Positions 1-8,388 of a stretch of 64,000 nt of DNA are shown here, piece by piece (within the stretch, counting starts at the first letter, position 1; every line of letters starts with the position of its first letter). Origin of the DNA: Paraburkholderia caffeinitolerans (GTDB taxonomy: Bacteria; Pseudomonadota; Gammaproteobacteria; Burkholderiales; Burkholderiaceae); contig NZ_CADIKL010000011.1 in the NCBI RefSeq assembly GCF_902859945.1, positions 124,001 through 188,000 of the forward strand, read 5' to 3'. The position numbers and the translations under genes were made by a program. A model generated the notes under the pieces. That model searched no databases. It saw only the letters and a list, made by a program, of their open reading frames with translations, and was not told the DNA's origin.

Positions 1-26
1 AGCAGGTAGATTTGTGCAAATGGCAT
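1..26 (-). CDS. dmpI: 4-oxalocrotonate tautomerase, N-terminus (cut by window edge)
   Basis: Only the first eight codons are inside the window; they read M-P-F-A-Q-I-Y-L on the minus strand. This matches the start of 4-oxalocrotonate tautomerase (DmpI/XylH, usually MPIAQ...), where Pro-2 becomes the catalytic N-terminal proline. An AGGA-like ribosome site lies just upstream, and the gene follows dmpH in the same direction. The enzyme would isomerise 2-hydroxymuconate to 2-oxohex-3-enedioate in the 4-oxalocrotonate branch. The call rests on a very short stretch plus context. Confidence 0.7.
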
Positions 27-51
27 GTTCGCTGTCCTTGAATCGGGGTGA

Positions 52-72
52 GCGCGCGGCGGCGCCGCGCGC
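52..72. other. GC-rich hairpin between dmpH and dmpI
   Basis: A perfect 9-bp inverted repeat with a 3-nt loop (52-60 pairing with 64-72) follows the dmpH stop. No T-run follows on the minus strand, so it is more likely an intercistronic mRNA hairpin than a strong terminator. Confidence 0.45.
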
Positions 73-79
73 GCGGGGT

Positions 80-868
80 TCAGACGAAGCGCATCGACAC
101 CGTGCCGAGATCCTGGAAGCGCACGGCCACGTTGTCGCCGGCTTCGACGGCCAGCGCCTCGGTCACGCCACCCGTCATGATGAAGGTGCCAGCCGGAAGC
201 TCTTCGCCGCGCGCGCCAAGGTGATTCGCCATCATCGCGACGGCCGCGAGCGGATGGCCGAGCACGGCCGCGCCGGCCGCCATCGCGCGGACCTCGCCGT
301 TGATCTCCAGCACGACACCGAGCGTGCGCAGGTCGAGTTCGTCGAGCGTGCGCGCGCGCCCGCCGATCACGAAGCGCGAAGCCGAGGTGTTGTCGGCAAT
401 CACGCTCTTGAGGTCGAACTTGAAATCGCGGTAGCGCGAGTCGATGACCTCGACGGCCGGCAGCACGAAATCGATCGCGGCCATCACCGCGCCGACGTGG
501 CAGCCGGGACCGCGCAGCGGCGCCTTGGTGACGACACATATCTCGGCCTCGACCTTTGGGTGAATGAGTTCGGACACCTTGATTTCGCCGCCGTCCGGGC
601 GCGCCATGTAGTCGGCGACGAAGCCGAACACGGGCGTCTCGACGCCCATCTGCTTCATCTTCGCGAACGAGGTCAGGCCGGCCTTGAGCCCGGCGATGCG
701 ATGGCCGCGCTCGATCTTGCGGCGGCGGATCGCGTCCTGGATCGCATAGGCGTCGTCCCAGTCCATCTGGGGATGTTCGTCGGTGATCTTGGTGACGTCG
801 CGTGCCTCGAGCTCGGCGTTTTCCAGATGCTCGGCCAGCGCGGCGATGGTGTGTTTGTCAAGGTTCAT
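80..868 (-). CDS. dmpH: 4-oxalocrotonate decarboxylase
   Basis: The 262-residue product belongs to the hydratase/decarboxylase family and decarboxylates 2-oxohex-3-enedioate to 2-hydroxypenta-2,4-dienoate in cytosolic catechol meta cleavage. Visible family features are the PKVEAEI segment with metal-binding acidic residues near residue 107, EVIDSRY near 140 and the ADNTSAS segment near 158. The start ATG at 868 has a GAGG site in front. It lies 18 bp after dmpE; in Dmp systems the decarboxylase and hydratase form a complex, which suits the adjacency. The lysine-rich KAGLTSFAKMKQMGV region separates it from the paralogous hydratase upstream. Confidence 0.9.
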   Translation of the reverse strand: MNLDKHTIAALAEHLENAELEARDVTKITDEHPQMDWDDAYAIQDAIRRRKIERGHRIAGLKAGLTSFAKMKQMGVETPVFGFVADYMARPDGGEIKVSELIHPKVEAEICVVTKAPLRGPGCHVGAVMAAIDFVLPAVEVIDSRYRDFKFDLKSVIADNTSASRFVIGGRARTLDELDLRTLGVVLEINGEVRAMAAGAAVLGHPLAAVAMMANHLGARGEELPAGTFIMTGGVTEALAVEAGDNVAVRFQDLGTVSMRFV

Positions 869-886
869 GGTAGGGCCTCAGGGCGC

Positions 887-1669
887 TCAAATAAAACGGA
901 CCGACGTCGTGCCGAGCCCGCCGACGCTGCACGTCAGGTTGTCGCCGGATTTGACGGGCACGAGCGGCGACTGTGAGCCGGACAGGATGATTTCGCCGGC
1001 CTTGAGCGTGATGCCCAGCCGTCCGAGTGTGTTCGCAAGCCAGGCCACCGCATTGACCGGCGAGCCCTGCACCGAGGCGCCCGTCGATGTGCTGATGACC
1101 TCGCCGTTCTTTTCGAGCACCATGCCGGCCAGCGCGAGATCGAGGTCGCGCGGGCTGCGCCGCACGCCGCCGAGCGTAAGCACGCCGCACGAGGCGTTGT
1201 CGGCCACGGTGTCCTGGATGCGAATCTTCCAGTCCTCGATGCGCGAATCGACGATCTCGAAGCACGGCATCACGCAGTCGGTCGCGCGCAGCACGTCGGC
1301 GGCCGTCACGCCGGGGCCGCACAGATCGTGCTTGAGCATGAACGCGACTTCGGCCTCGGCCTTCGGCGCGATCAGCTGCGCGGTATCGACGGGCTCGCCT
1401 TCGTTGAAGACCATGCCCGAGGTCATCTGGCCGAAGTCGGGCTGATCGACCTTCAGCATGTCCATCACGACCTTGCTCGTGACGCCGATTTTTTTGCCGA
1501 CGATGGTTTCGCCGCGCTCAAGCCGACGCGCAATCATCCGCAACTGGATCGCGTAGGCATCCTCGATCGTGATGCCGGGCTCGCGGGTGGTGAGCGGCGG
1601 CACGGGCCGGCGCGCGACGAGCGCGTCGAACAGCTCGTCGCCGTAGTGTTCAATCTTGCTGGTTTCCAT
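887..1669 (-). CDS. dmpE: 2-oxopent-4-enoate hydratase
   Basis: The product of 260 residues hydrates 2-hydroxypenta-2,4-dienoate to 4-hydroxy-2-oxovalerate. It shows the family pattern GKKIGVTSK, PKAEAEVAF, ADNASCG and the near-C-terminal GASVQGSPVNAVAW typical of DmpE rather than DmpH. An in-frame TTG lies 15 bp upstream at 1684, but the ATG at 1669 is preferred because AGGA sits six bases before it. It follows dmpC by 27 bp. dmpD (the hydrolase usually found between dmpC and dmpE) is absent, so 2-hydroxymuconic semialdehyde should go through the dehydrogenase branch only, unless a hydrolase encoded elsewhere helps. Confidence 0.9.
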   Translation of the reverse strand: METSKIEHYGDELFDALVARRPVPPLTTREPGITIEDAYAIQLRMIARRLERGETIVGKKIGVTSKVVMDMLKVDQPDFGQMTSGMVFNEGEPVDTAQLIAPKAEAEVAFMLKHDLCGPGVTAADVLRATDCVMPCFEIVDSRIEDWKIRIQDTVADNASCGVLTLGGVRRSPRDLDLALAGMVLEKNGEVISTSTGASVQGSPVNAVAWLANTLGRLGITLKAGEIILSGSQSPLVPVKSGDNLTCSVGGLGTTSVRFI

Positions 1670-1696
1670 AGGAGATCCTGTCAACAGGGTTGCACG

Positions 1697-3160
1697 TCAA
1701 TACTTCACCATCACGTTGCGCAACTCGGTATAGAACTCGAACGAGTGAACGCCGCCCTCGCGCCCGATGCCCGACTGCTTCGAGCCGCCGAATGGTGTGC
1801 GCAAATCGCGCAGGAACCAGCTATTGATCCAGCAGAGGCCCACTTCGATCTGCCGCGCGAGGCGGTTGGCGCGGCCGATGTCCTGTGTGTAGATCGACGT
1901 CGCGAGGCCGTAGCGGTTGTCGTTGACCTTGGCGAGCACTTCGTCCTCGGTGTCGAACGGACTGATGTGGCAGCACGGGCCGAACACCTCCTCGGTGACG
2001 ACGGAGGCGGTTTCTGGCAGACCGGTCCAGATCGTCGGCTGGACCCAGCAGCCGTCCTTGAGATCGTCGGGCATGGCCGGGATGCCGCCGCCCGTCACGA
2101 TCGTCGCGCCCTCTTCGCGCGCCTTCTCGTAGTACGACAGCACCTTGCGCTGATGCTCCTTGCTGACGAGCGGGCCGATGCGTGTCTGCGCATCGAACGG
2201 GCGGCCGGGCGTCATCGATTCGGCCTTCTCCTTGAGTGCGGCGACGAAGCGCTCGAAGATCGGCCGCTGCACGTAGACGCGTTCGGTGCCGAGGCAGACC
2301 TGCCCGGCGTTTTCGAAGCATGAGCGCGTCACCGTATCGACGGCCACCTGGAAGTCGCAGTCCTCGAACACGAGCGCCGCGTTCTTGCCGCCGAGTTCGA
2401 GCGAGACCGGCCGGATGCCGTCCGCGGCCGCCTTCATGATCGCCGTGCCCGTGCCGGTCTCGCCCGTGAACGTGATGCCGTTGACGTCCGGGTGCGAGGT
2501 CAGGAACGCGCCGGCCGAGTCGGGGCCGAAGCCGTGCACGACGTTGTAGACGCCCGCCGGCACGCCGACTGTGTTCATGACCTCGCCGAGCAGCGTGGCC
2601 GTCAACGGCGTTTCCTCCGAAGGCTTGACGACGACGGTGTTGCCGCATGCAAGCGCGGGCCCGACCTTCCACGTCATCAGCAGCAGCGGTAGATTCCACG
2701 GGCACACGACGGCGATCACGCCGCGCGGCACGCGCACGCCGTAGCTCAAGGCGGTCTTGCCGTCCGGCGTGCGCATCTCGAACGACTCCGTCGACATGTT
2801 CTTGATGGTGTCGGCGAAAATCTGGAAGTTCGCGGCGCCGCGCGGGATGTCCACGTGCGAGGCCAGATGCGAGGGCTTGCCGGTATCCGCGATCTCTGCC
2901 TGGAGAAAATCGTCGAAGCGTCGATTGATCTCGACCGCCACTGCGTCGAGCAGCTTTACGCGCTCGATCACGGACAACTGGCCCCACGGTCCGCTCAACG
3001 CGCGCTTCGCGGCGGCGACGGCCGCATCCACTTCGAGACGGCCCGCCTCGTGGACGAGGCCGATCAGCGAGTTGTCGACGGGATTGCGGTTCTCGAAGGT
3101 CTTCCCGCTGACGTTGCCGACGTACTCGCCATTGATGAAATTCTGAATGTTCGTGTTCAT
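1697..3160 (-). CDS. dmpC: 2-hydroxymuconic semialdehyde dehydrogenase
   Basis: A 487-residue aldehyde dehydrogenase that oxidises 2-hydroxymuconic semialdehyde with NAD+ to 2-hydroxymuconate. The ALDH landmarks are present in order: PWNLPLLL near residue 152, the FTGETGTG nucleotide loop near 228, LELGGKN with the general-base Glu near 252, the FENAGQVCLG catalytic cysteine loop near 286 and EEVFGP near 383. The ATG at 3160 is preceded by a GCAGGA ribosome site and gives the usual family length. Its place directly after the HbpS-like gene matches betaproteobacterial phenol clusters. Confidence 0.93.
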   Translation of the reverse strand: MNTNIQNFINGEYVGNVSGKTFENRNPVDNSLIGLVHEAGRLEVDAAVAAAKRALSGPWGQLSVIERVKLLDAVAVEINRRFDDFLQAEIADTGKPSHLASHVDIPRGAANFQIFADTIKNMSTESFEMRTPDGKTALSYGVRVPRGVIAVVCPWNLPLLLMTWKVGPALACGNTVVVKPSEETPLTATLLGEVMNTVGVPAGVYNVVHGFGPDSAGAFLTSHPDVNGITFTGETGTGTAIMKAAADGIRPVSLELGGKNAALVFEDCDFQVAVDTVTRSCFENAGQVCLGTERVYVQRPIFERFVAALKEKAESMTPGRPFDAQTRIGPLVSKEHQRKVLSYYEKAREEGATIVTGGGIPAMPDDLKDGCWVQPTIWTGLPETASVVTEEVFGPCCHISPFDTEDEVLAKVNDNRYGLATSIYTQDIGRANRLARQIEVGLCWINSWFLRDLRTPFGGSKQSGIGREGGVHSFEFYTELRNVMVKY

Positions 3161-3201
3161 GTCCTGCACTCCGAATTGATGACGTCCGGCGGCGTGGCCG
3201 C

Positions 3202-3636
3202 TCAGACCTGCATGCCGATTTCGTTGAGCCCCGCGCGCGCGCACGACTCGTCTTCCAGCTCGGTGCCGCCCGAGACGCCGATCCCGCCGATTACCGCGCC
3301 CGCGTGCAGGAGCGGCAGCCCGCCGCCGAAGCACACCATGCGCGGCCGCAGCGGAATGCCGGCCCGCACGGCGGGCGAATGCTGCTGCAGAATCTCGGGC
3401 CACGCGCCGGTAGGCAGGCCGAAGCTCGCGGCCGTATAGGCCTTGTCGATCGCGATGTCGATCGAGTGGAGGAACGCGCCCGGCATGCGCAGGAAGGCCA
3501 CGAGGTTGCCGCCCGGATCGACGACGGCGACGTTGACCTTGATGCCGGCTTCCTCGGCCCTGCGCACGGCCGCCAGCACCGCGGCCTGGGCCGCCTCCCA
3601 ATGCACGGTTTCGGCGCTTTGCGAGAGCTTCATCAT
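3202..3636 (-). CDS. GlcG/HbpS-like (DUF336) small protein of the meta-cleavage operon
   Basis: This 144-residue protein has the GlcG/HbpS fold signature: VAVVDPGGNLVAFLRM in the first third, KAYTAASFG in the middle, and a glycine-rich GGLPLLHAGAVIGGIGVSGG stretch. Relatives bind haem or cobalamin-like ligands, and a copy commonly sits between catechol 2,3-dioxygenase and the semialdehyde dehydrogenase in betaproteobacterial phenol operons; its precise role there is unsettled. The start overlaps the dmpB stop (ATGA type), so it is translationally coupled. I infer an accessory role in ring-cleavage, possibly metal or redox maintenance. Confidence 0.8.
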   Translation of the reverse strand: MMKLSQSAETVHWEAAQAAVLAAVRRAEEAGIKVNVAVVDPGGNLVAFLRMPGAFLHSIDIAIDKAYTAASFGLPTGAWPEILQQHSPAVRAGIPLRPRMVCFGGGLPLLHAGAVIGGIGVSGGTELEDESCARAGLNEIGMQV

Positions 3637-4583
3637 CAGGTGAACACCGAGAGGAAGGCCTCGTTGATCTTGCGGTCGTGATAGAAGATCGCGGCGCCCA
3701 GCTCGTTGTCGGTCCAGGTGATGACCGGCTTGTCAGGGTAGTAAATGTAGCCGCCGCTGAAGACCTCGTTGCGGTTGCCGGACGGATCGAAGAAGTAGAT
3801 CGTCTCGCCGCGCGTGATGCCGTGACGCGTCGGGCCGATGTCGATCGAGGTCTTGTGGCGCGAGAGGATGTCGCCCGCGCGCAGCACCTGCTCCCAGCTG
3901 CCGAGGATGAACGAGGCATGATGGAACTTGTTCTTGACGGGCTGGCGGATGAAGGCCACGTCGTGCGCCTTGTTCGAGCACGACAGGAATGCGCCGATCA
4001 TCAGCTTGCCGTCGGGGCCCGCCATGACCTGCTCGGCCATGCCGAAGCCGAGCACCTCGGTGAACAGCTTGACCGTGCCGTCGAGATCGTCGCCGTAGAG
4101 CAGGCAATGATCGAAGCGCGAGGGCGCGATACCGGTCAGGCCGTCGGGCCAGGGCGTCGGGTTGACGTCGGGGCCGTCCGTGCCGCAACAGTTGCCGATG
4201 ACCTCGCGCTCGGCGTACAACTCCATCACGTGGCCGGTGGGAATCGTGAAACGGAAGCGCTCCCCCGTCGCCGGATGCTCGCCTGCGGGAATCCATGCGA
4301 AATCCGAGCAGAGCCCGCTCGCCTCGACCTGCGCGGCCAGCCGCTTGAGCGTCGCGGGCGAATCCACTTTCCAGCCCATGTAGTCCATGCCCGCCTCGTC
4401 GGCTTCGCGCAGCACGACGCTGTGATGGTCGTGCTCGTCCCATGCCTTGAGAAACACGCGTCCCTGCGCGTCGCGAGCTGTCTCCTGCAAGCCAATCACC
4501 TGCACGTAATGCTTCAGGGCAGGCTCCATTTCGAGCACCCGGATGGCCACATGTCCGGGCCTCAGTACGCCGCTCAATGCCAT
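3636..4583 (-). CDS. dmpB: catechol 2,3-dioxygenase (extradiol, VOC type I)
   Basis: A 315-residue Fe(II) extradiol dioxygenase that opens catechol to 2-hydroxymuconic semialdehyde. The two VOC modules carry the 2-His-1-carboxylate ligands: His-159 in FDHCLLYG, His-221 in NKFHHASF and Glu-273 in NRNEVFSGG. The C-terminus ends INEAFLSVFT, typical of two-domain catechol 2,3-dioxygenases. The start at 4583 has a perfect AGGAGG six bases upstream; upstream in-frame codons lack a site. It lies between the dmpQ ferredoxin and the DUF336 gene. Confidence 0.95.
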   Translation of the reverse strand: MALSGVLRPGHVAIRVLEMEPALKHYVQVIGLQETARDAQGRVFLKAWDEHDHHSVVLREADEAGMDYMGWKVDSPATLKRLAAQVEASGLCSDFAWIPAGEHPATGERFRFTIPTGHVMELYAEREVIGNCCGTDGPDVNPTPWPDGLTGIAPSRFDHCLLYGDDLDGTVKLFTEVLGFGMAEQVMAGPDGKLMIGAFLSCSNKAHDVAFIRQPVKNKFHHASFILGSWEQVLRAGDILSRHKTSIDIGPTRHGITRGETIYFFDPSGNRNEVFSGGYIYYPDKPVITWTDNELGAAIFYHDRKINEAFLSVFT

Positions 4584-4654
4584 TCTCGCCTCCTGTTGGT
4601 TTAATTCCTGCCTGCGCTGGCCGCGTACCCGAAGGGTCGCCGCACGGGTTGTCG

Positions 4655-5023
4655 TCATGCCTTGCGTGCCTCGACGGCGCAGGCCATCTTGCCCACCACC
4701 TTCAGATCCAGATCCCCGCGCGGGAAAATCCTGCACGCGAGCACCTGGCCCTCGGCCTCCTCCTCGGCCGTGCAGACCGCGCGGCTCATCTTGCGCAGCA
4801 CGAAATCGCCGCTCAGGATCCTGACCTTGCACACGCCGCAACCGCCGTTGCGGCAGCCGACCGGAATACCGCGCCGGCACAATTGCTCCATCGCGTGCAG
4901 CACGCTTTCGCTGTCACGGCAACCGAACACTTCGCCGGTATTCGCCACGCGCACCTGGTAGGTTCGCGGCGGCGCTTGCGCATCGGGCGGCGTCTTGCTT
5001 CCCGTCTCGAATGAGGGGGCCAT
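4655..5023 (-). CDS. dmpQ: chloroplast-type [2Fe-2S] ferredoxin for catechol 2,3-dioxygenase reactivation
   Basis: The 122-residue product is a plant-type ferredoxin with cluster cysteines in CRNGGCGVCKV and a fourth in GQVLACRIFP. DmpQ/XylT proteins reduce oxidised iron in catechol 2,3-dioxygenase and restore activity; its place immediately before dmpB fits that role. Two ATGs (5029 and 5023) follow the dmpP stop; the second is preferred because the GAGG site is eight bases away from it but only two from the first. Confidence 0.88.
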   Translation of the reverse strand: MAPSFETGSKTPPDAQAPPRTYQVRVANTGEVFGCRDSESVLHAMEQLCRRGIPVGCRNGGCGVCKVRILSGDFVLRKMSRAVCTAEEEAEGQVLACRIFPRGDLDLKVVGKMACAVEARKA

Positions 5024-5033
5024 CGACATCGCC

Positions 5034-6095
5034 TCAAATGCTGCGGAACAGCGGGCTGCGCGCGAGCGCCTGCGCACCGTCCGCCGTGGTCAAAAACTTC
5101 TCCGTGTAGATGTCGCGCTCGAACAGCCGGCCCTGCATGAGCGTGCGGATGCACGACTCGATCATCACGGGCGGTCCGCACAGATAAGCCTTGTGGCCGC
5201 GAAAGTCGTTCGCGAAGTGCGCCTTCGCCGCGTCGTGCACGAAGCCATTGAAGCCTTCCCAGCGGCATGCTTCGGTCGGCTCGCTCAATGCGGGCACGTA
5301 GGTGAAGATCGCGTGCTGCGCGGCCAGTTGCTCAAACAGCGCGTCGTAGTAAAGCTCGGCCCGGTTGCGCGCGCCGTAGACCAGCGTGATCGGCCGCGCG
5401 TCACCCGCTTCAAGCAGGTCGAGCAGCATCGACTTCGGGCTCGACACGCCCGAGCCGCCCGCGAGGAAGATGACGGGCTGAGTGTCCGACTTGCGCACGA
5501 AGAAGTGGCCAAGCGGGCCGGTCAGTTCGACCGCGTCGCCGGGGCGCAAGGTGTCGTGGACGTAGCCCGTGCCAACGCCGCCCGGCACGCGCCGCACATT
5601 CAGCTCGATCAGCGTGTCCGACGATGGCACGGCCGCGAGCGAGAACGCACACGGCTTGTCCTTGCCCGGAACCTTGAGGTTCACGTATTGCCCGGCCTGG
5701 AACGCAATCGGCTCGTCGAGTTCCACGAACACGCCCTTCACGGTCGGCGTCAGATCGTCGAGACGCACGACGCGGCCGCGAAAATCGCGCACGGGGATGT
5801 GCAGCGCGTCGGGTTCCTCGTCGATATCGGCTTCGATCGTGAGGTCGGACATTGGCACCGCGCAGCACGCGAGGCACTTGCCGTCGTCGCGCTCGACGTC
5901 CATCAGCGCGAACGGCGAGGCGTCGCCGTGCTCGATCTCGCCGTCCACGACCTGCACCTTGCAGGTCGCGCACAGGCCGTGGCAACACGCATGCGGCAGG
6001 TACACGCCGCTGCGCAGCGCCGCGTCGAGAATCGTCTGGCCCTCGGCCACTTCGATCGTGTGGCCGATGGGCTCGATGGTCACCTGATAGCTCAT
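5034..6095 (-). CDS. dmpP: phenol hydroxylase reductase component
   Basis: A 353-residue electron-transfer protein that passes electrons from NADH to the phenol hydroxylase diiron site. The N-terminal 90 residues are a plant-type [2Fe-2S] domain with the cysteines of ACCHGLCATC and CLACC. The FAD domain follows (residues about 105-205, with AFSLAAVPS), then an NAD domain containing FLAGGSGVSSPKSML and YLCGPPVMIES. The ATG at 6095 has GGAG nine bases upstream. The order K-L-M-N-O-P-Q is conserved. Confidence 0.95.
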   Translation of the reverse strand: MSYQVTIEPIGHTIEVAEGQTILDAALRSGVYLPHACCHGLCATCKVQVVDGEIEHGDASPFALMDVERDDGKCLACCAVPMSDLTIEADIDEEPDALHIPVRDFRGRVVRLDDLTPTVKGVFVELDEPIAFQAGQYVNLKVPGKDKPCAFSLAAVPSSDTLIELNVRRVPGGVGTGYVHDTLRPGDAVELTGPLGHFFVRKSDTQPVIFLAGGSGVSSPKSMLLDLLEAGDARPITLVYGARNRAELYYDALFEQLAAQHAIFTYVPALSEPTEACRWEGFNGFVHDAAKAHFANDFRGHKAYLCGPPVMIESCIRTLMQGRLFERDIYTEKFLTTADGAQALARSPLFRSI

Positions 6096-6109
6096 CGTTC
6101 GTCTCCGCG

Positions 6110-6475
6110 TCAGCTTCGGCTGCCGGCGATGCCGCTCAGGCCCGGCGTGCGCAGACGGATCAGCGCCTTGTGGCCGAGGCCGTTGTCGGCAAGGCTCTTG
6201 TCGCGCTCGGGCACGAACGGCGTGTTCGAGCGCAGCCACCCGGCCTCGCGCCAGTCGATCCGCGCCCAGTCCGGATGGGCCGCGAACACCGTGGTCGGCA
6301 ACACATGGTCGATCAGATCGCCGAAGCGCATCGACGGCGGCAGCGGCAGCGCGATCGGCGCGCAGATCATCGAATGCTGGTCCCAGCCGACGTAGAGCAA
6401 CTGGTTGCCATGAAACAGCTCGACCCGGTCGCGCATCTCGCCGCCGTACCCTTCTTTCAGTGCTTGCACAGCCAT
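6110..6475 (-). CDS. dmpO: phenol hydroxylase gamma subunit
   Basis: A 121-residue small subunit of the (alpha-beta-gamma)2 phenol hydroxylase. It has the family's aromatic-rich start ELFHGNQLLYVGWDQH and the central DLIDHVLPTTVFAAHPD. An AAGGAGA site precedes the ATG. It is 13 bp downstream of dmpN, so it is co-translated with the large subunit. Confidence 0.92.
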   Translation of the reverse strand: MAVQALKEGYGGEMRDRVELFHGNQLLYVGWDQHSMICAPIALPLPPSMRFGDLIDHVLPTTVFAAHPDWARIDWREAGWLRSNTPFVPERDKSLADNGLGHKALIRLRTPGLSGIAGSRS

Positions 6476-6488
6476 CGTCGTATCTCCT

Positions 6489-8063
6489 TCAAGCGGCCTG
6501 CTTGTCGTCCTTTTGCGGGGAATGCCCTTTCCACTTCAGCCAGTTCGCCTCGTCGGGCGAGCCGCGGTAATCCATGTTGTCGCCGGGCTGGAAGTGGTAG
6601 TACTGGAGCACGGCGGCCAGCGCGTCGAAGCCCTCGGCGGTCGGATCGGTGCCCGGCTCGAAGCAGTTGCCCTGATAGATCTGGTGCACGGGCAACCATG
6701 CCTGGCTGTACTTCTCGGGCTCGTGGTCGAAGATGTCCTTGCAGCCGTCCGAGCAGGTATGGAACGCGTGGCCCAGATAAGCGGATTCGCGGTAGCAGGT
6801 CTGGGTCGGATCGTCGGGCTCGCTGAACACGAGCGGGACCTGGCAAACCTGGCACAGCATCGGCAGCGTGGTGTTGTAAAAGCGCTTGCCCTGCTTTTCC
6901 AGCTCGCGGTAGTGCTCGAAGCGCGGACGATAGTACTTGTCGAAGGTCTCGGGATATTTCTCCGACATCCAGTCCAGGTTCTCGTCGCTCGGGCACCATG
7001 GGTTGAAGTTGGCCGCCGCGGCGTAGTTGTAGAACGTGTTCCAGGCTTCAGACGAAAGGCGGTCGGACGCCGCGACGGTTTGCTCCCAGTACTTCGGCAT
7101 GCGGATGCCGTAGCGCGCAAGATCGTTGAACAGCGAACCCCCGTTCTGCACGAAATAGATCTCCCACGCCTCCTTCCACGACATCACCTTCTTCGGCAGC
7201 ATGAAATCGAGCATCATCGACACAAGCGTCAACACGCGGTAGCCGCGCCAAAACCATTTGTCGATCCAGCGCTGGACGATCGGCACGTTGTCGGGATCTT
7301 GCTCGAGCAAGAACTTGATGCACTCGATACCGAGCGTCATGTGGCGCGATTCGTCGCTCTGCGCCGAGAAGCCAAACGTCACCGTGGCCATGTCGCCGTT
7401 ATAGGCCGCAGCCGACATGAACGGCATGAATATCAGGTTCGTGAGCACGTACTCGAAACTGAACGAGATCGCTACGATGGCCTCGAACGGGCCGGCGGTC
7501 ATGGCGTCCTCGAAGTACGACTTCGGCACCGAGAGATACCAGACACGGTCGTGCATGTGACGCCAGTCATGCATGCCGCCAAAGAATTTGTTGTACTGGC
7601 TGATCGTGTGAATCTGCGTTTGCACATGCCGCAGCTCGTCGATTGACTGCATCTGCGCCGCGATCTGCGGGCCCACGCCCTCGAAGTTGCGCCCGAGCAT
7701 CGCGAACAGCCGATGCGCCGAATATTCCTCCGGCGAAATACCGGTGAGAAACAGCTTCAGCGTATTGATGTATCGGCCGTCGCTGACGTTCAGGTGGCCG
7801 TTGTTCTGCTGAAACGCGTCGATGATTGCGTAGAGCTTGCGTTCCTTTTCTGCCTGGTACTTCCAGTAGGCATCCATCGTCAGGCGGAACGGATCTTCCC
7901 ACTTGTCCCAGTCGTGGATCTTGATGCCTTCGAAATGCGTCTGCGGGAAGACCTTCTCCATCGGCTCATAGCTGGTCTCCCAGGCGAGACCGCGCGTCAT
8001 GTGCACGTACTTCTCCTTCAGGCTCAGCTTCTTCGGGGCTGCCGCATCTGCCGTCTTTTCCAT
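6489..8063 (-). CDS. dmpN: phenol hydroxylase large (alpha) subunit, diiron oxygenase
   Basis: The 524-residue catalytic subunit hydroxylates phenol and related phenols at the ortho position to give catechols. It belongs to the bacterial multicomponent monooxygenases; the two diiron E-x-x-H motifs are visible in SIDELRHVQT and QSDESRHMTLG. The last 130 residues contain CQVCQVPLVF and the cysteine-bearing CSDGCKDIF segment characteristic of DmpN/TouA C-terminal domains. GTG (8066) and ATG (8063) are adjacent; the ATG is better spaced from GGAG. Length agrees with DmpN-type subunits. Confidence 0.96.
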   Translation of the reverse strand: MEKTADAAAPKKLSLKEKYVHMTRGLAWETSYEPMEKVFPQTHFEGIKIHDWDKWEDPFRLTMDAYWKYQAEKERKLYAIIDAFQQNNGHLNVSDGRYINTLKLFLTGISPEEYSAHRLFAMLGRNFEGVGPQIAAQMQSIDELRHVQTQIHTISQYNKFFGGMHDWRHMHDRVWYLSVPKSYFEDAMTAGPFEAIVAISFSFEYVLTNLIFMPFMSAAAYNGDMATVTFGFSAQSDESRHMTLGIECIKFLLEQDPDNVPIVQRWIDKWFWRGYRVLTLVSMMLDFMLPKKVMSWKEAWEIYFVQNGGSLFNDLARYGIRMPKYWEQTVAASDRLSSEAWNTFYNYAAAANFNPWCPSDENLDWMSEKYPETFDKYYRPRFEHYRELEKQGKRFYNTTLPMLCQVCQVPLVFSEPDDPTQTCYRESAYLGHAFHTCSDGCKDIFDHEPEKYSQAWLPVHQIYQGNCFEPGTDPTAEGFDALAAVLQYYHFQPGDNMDYRGSPDEANWLKWKGHSPQKDDKQAA

Positions 8064-8093
8064 CACGCTCTCTCCGTTGTCGTTCGCACGCGC

Positions 8094-8375
8094 CTAGCGC
8101 TTCCATTCGAGGACGAGTTCGTCCTCCGTTTCGTCGAGGTTTCCCGAAAGGGAAATCAGGTTGACCTGAAACGACTGCAGGTCGAAGTCCATGCCCGTGA
8201 TCGCCTCGATCGTGCTGCGCCGGACGACCAGCCGCCCCGGCGCGTCGATCTTGACCATCGCCGGCATGCGGTGCACGACGGCATGAGGGTTGTCCGCCTC
8301 GATCGCCTCGATCAGTGGACGTGTTTCATCATTTGTTTGCAGTGCCAAAAATACGGTGCTCTGTACGGTGTTCAT
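8094..8375 (-). CDS. dmpM: phenol hydroxylase effector (coupling) protein
   Basis: A 93-residue cofactorless effector of the MmoB/DmpM family. It binds the hydroxylase and tunes diiron reactivity. The conserved motifs are FLALQTNDETRPLIEAIEAD at the N-terminus and MVKIDAPGRLVVRR in the middle; the protein ends in LVLEWK. An AAGGA site precedes the ATG. Confidence 0.93.
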   Translation of the reverse strand: MNTVQSTVFLALQTNDETRPLIEAIEADNPHAVVHRMPAMVKIDAPGRLVVRRSTIEAITGMDFDLQSFQVNLISLSGNLDETEDELVLEWKR

Positions 8376-8388
8376 CGACTGTGTCCTT

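Noticed and set aside
14..976. Long plus-strand ORF of 320 codons
   Set aside because: It is antisense to dmpH and dmpE, has an Arg/His/Asp-rich shadow composition and no family features.
5852..6826. Plus-strand ORF of 324 codons opposite dmpP/dmpO/dmpN
   Set aside because: Arg/Ser/Pro-rich translation typical of the complement of GC-rich genes; the minus-strand genes are certain.
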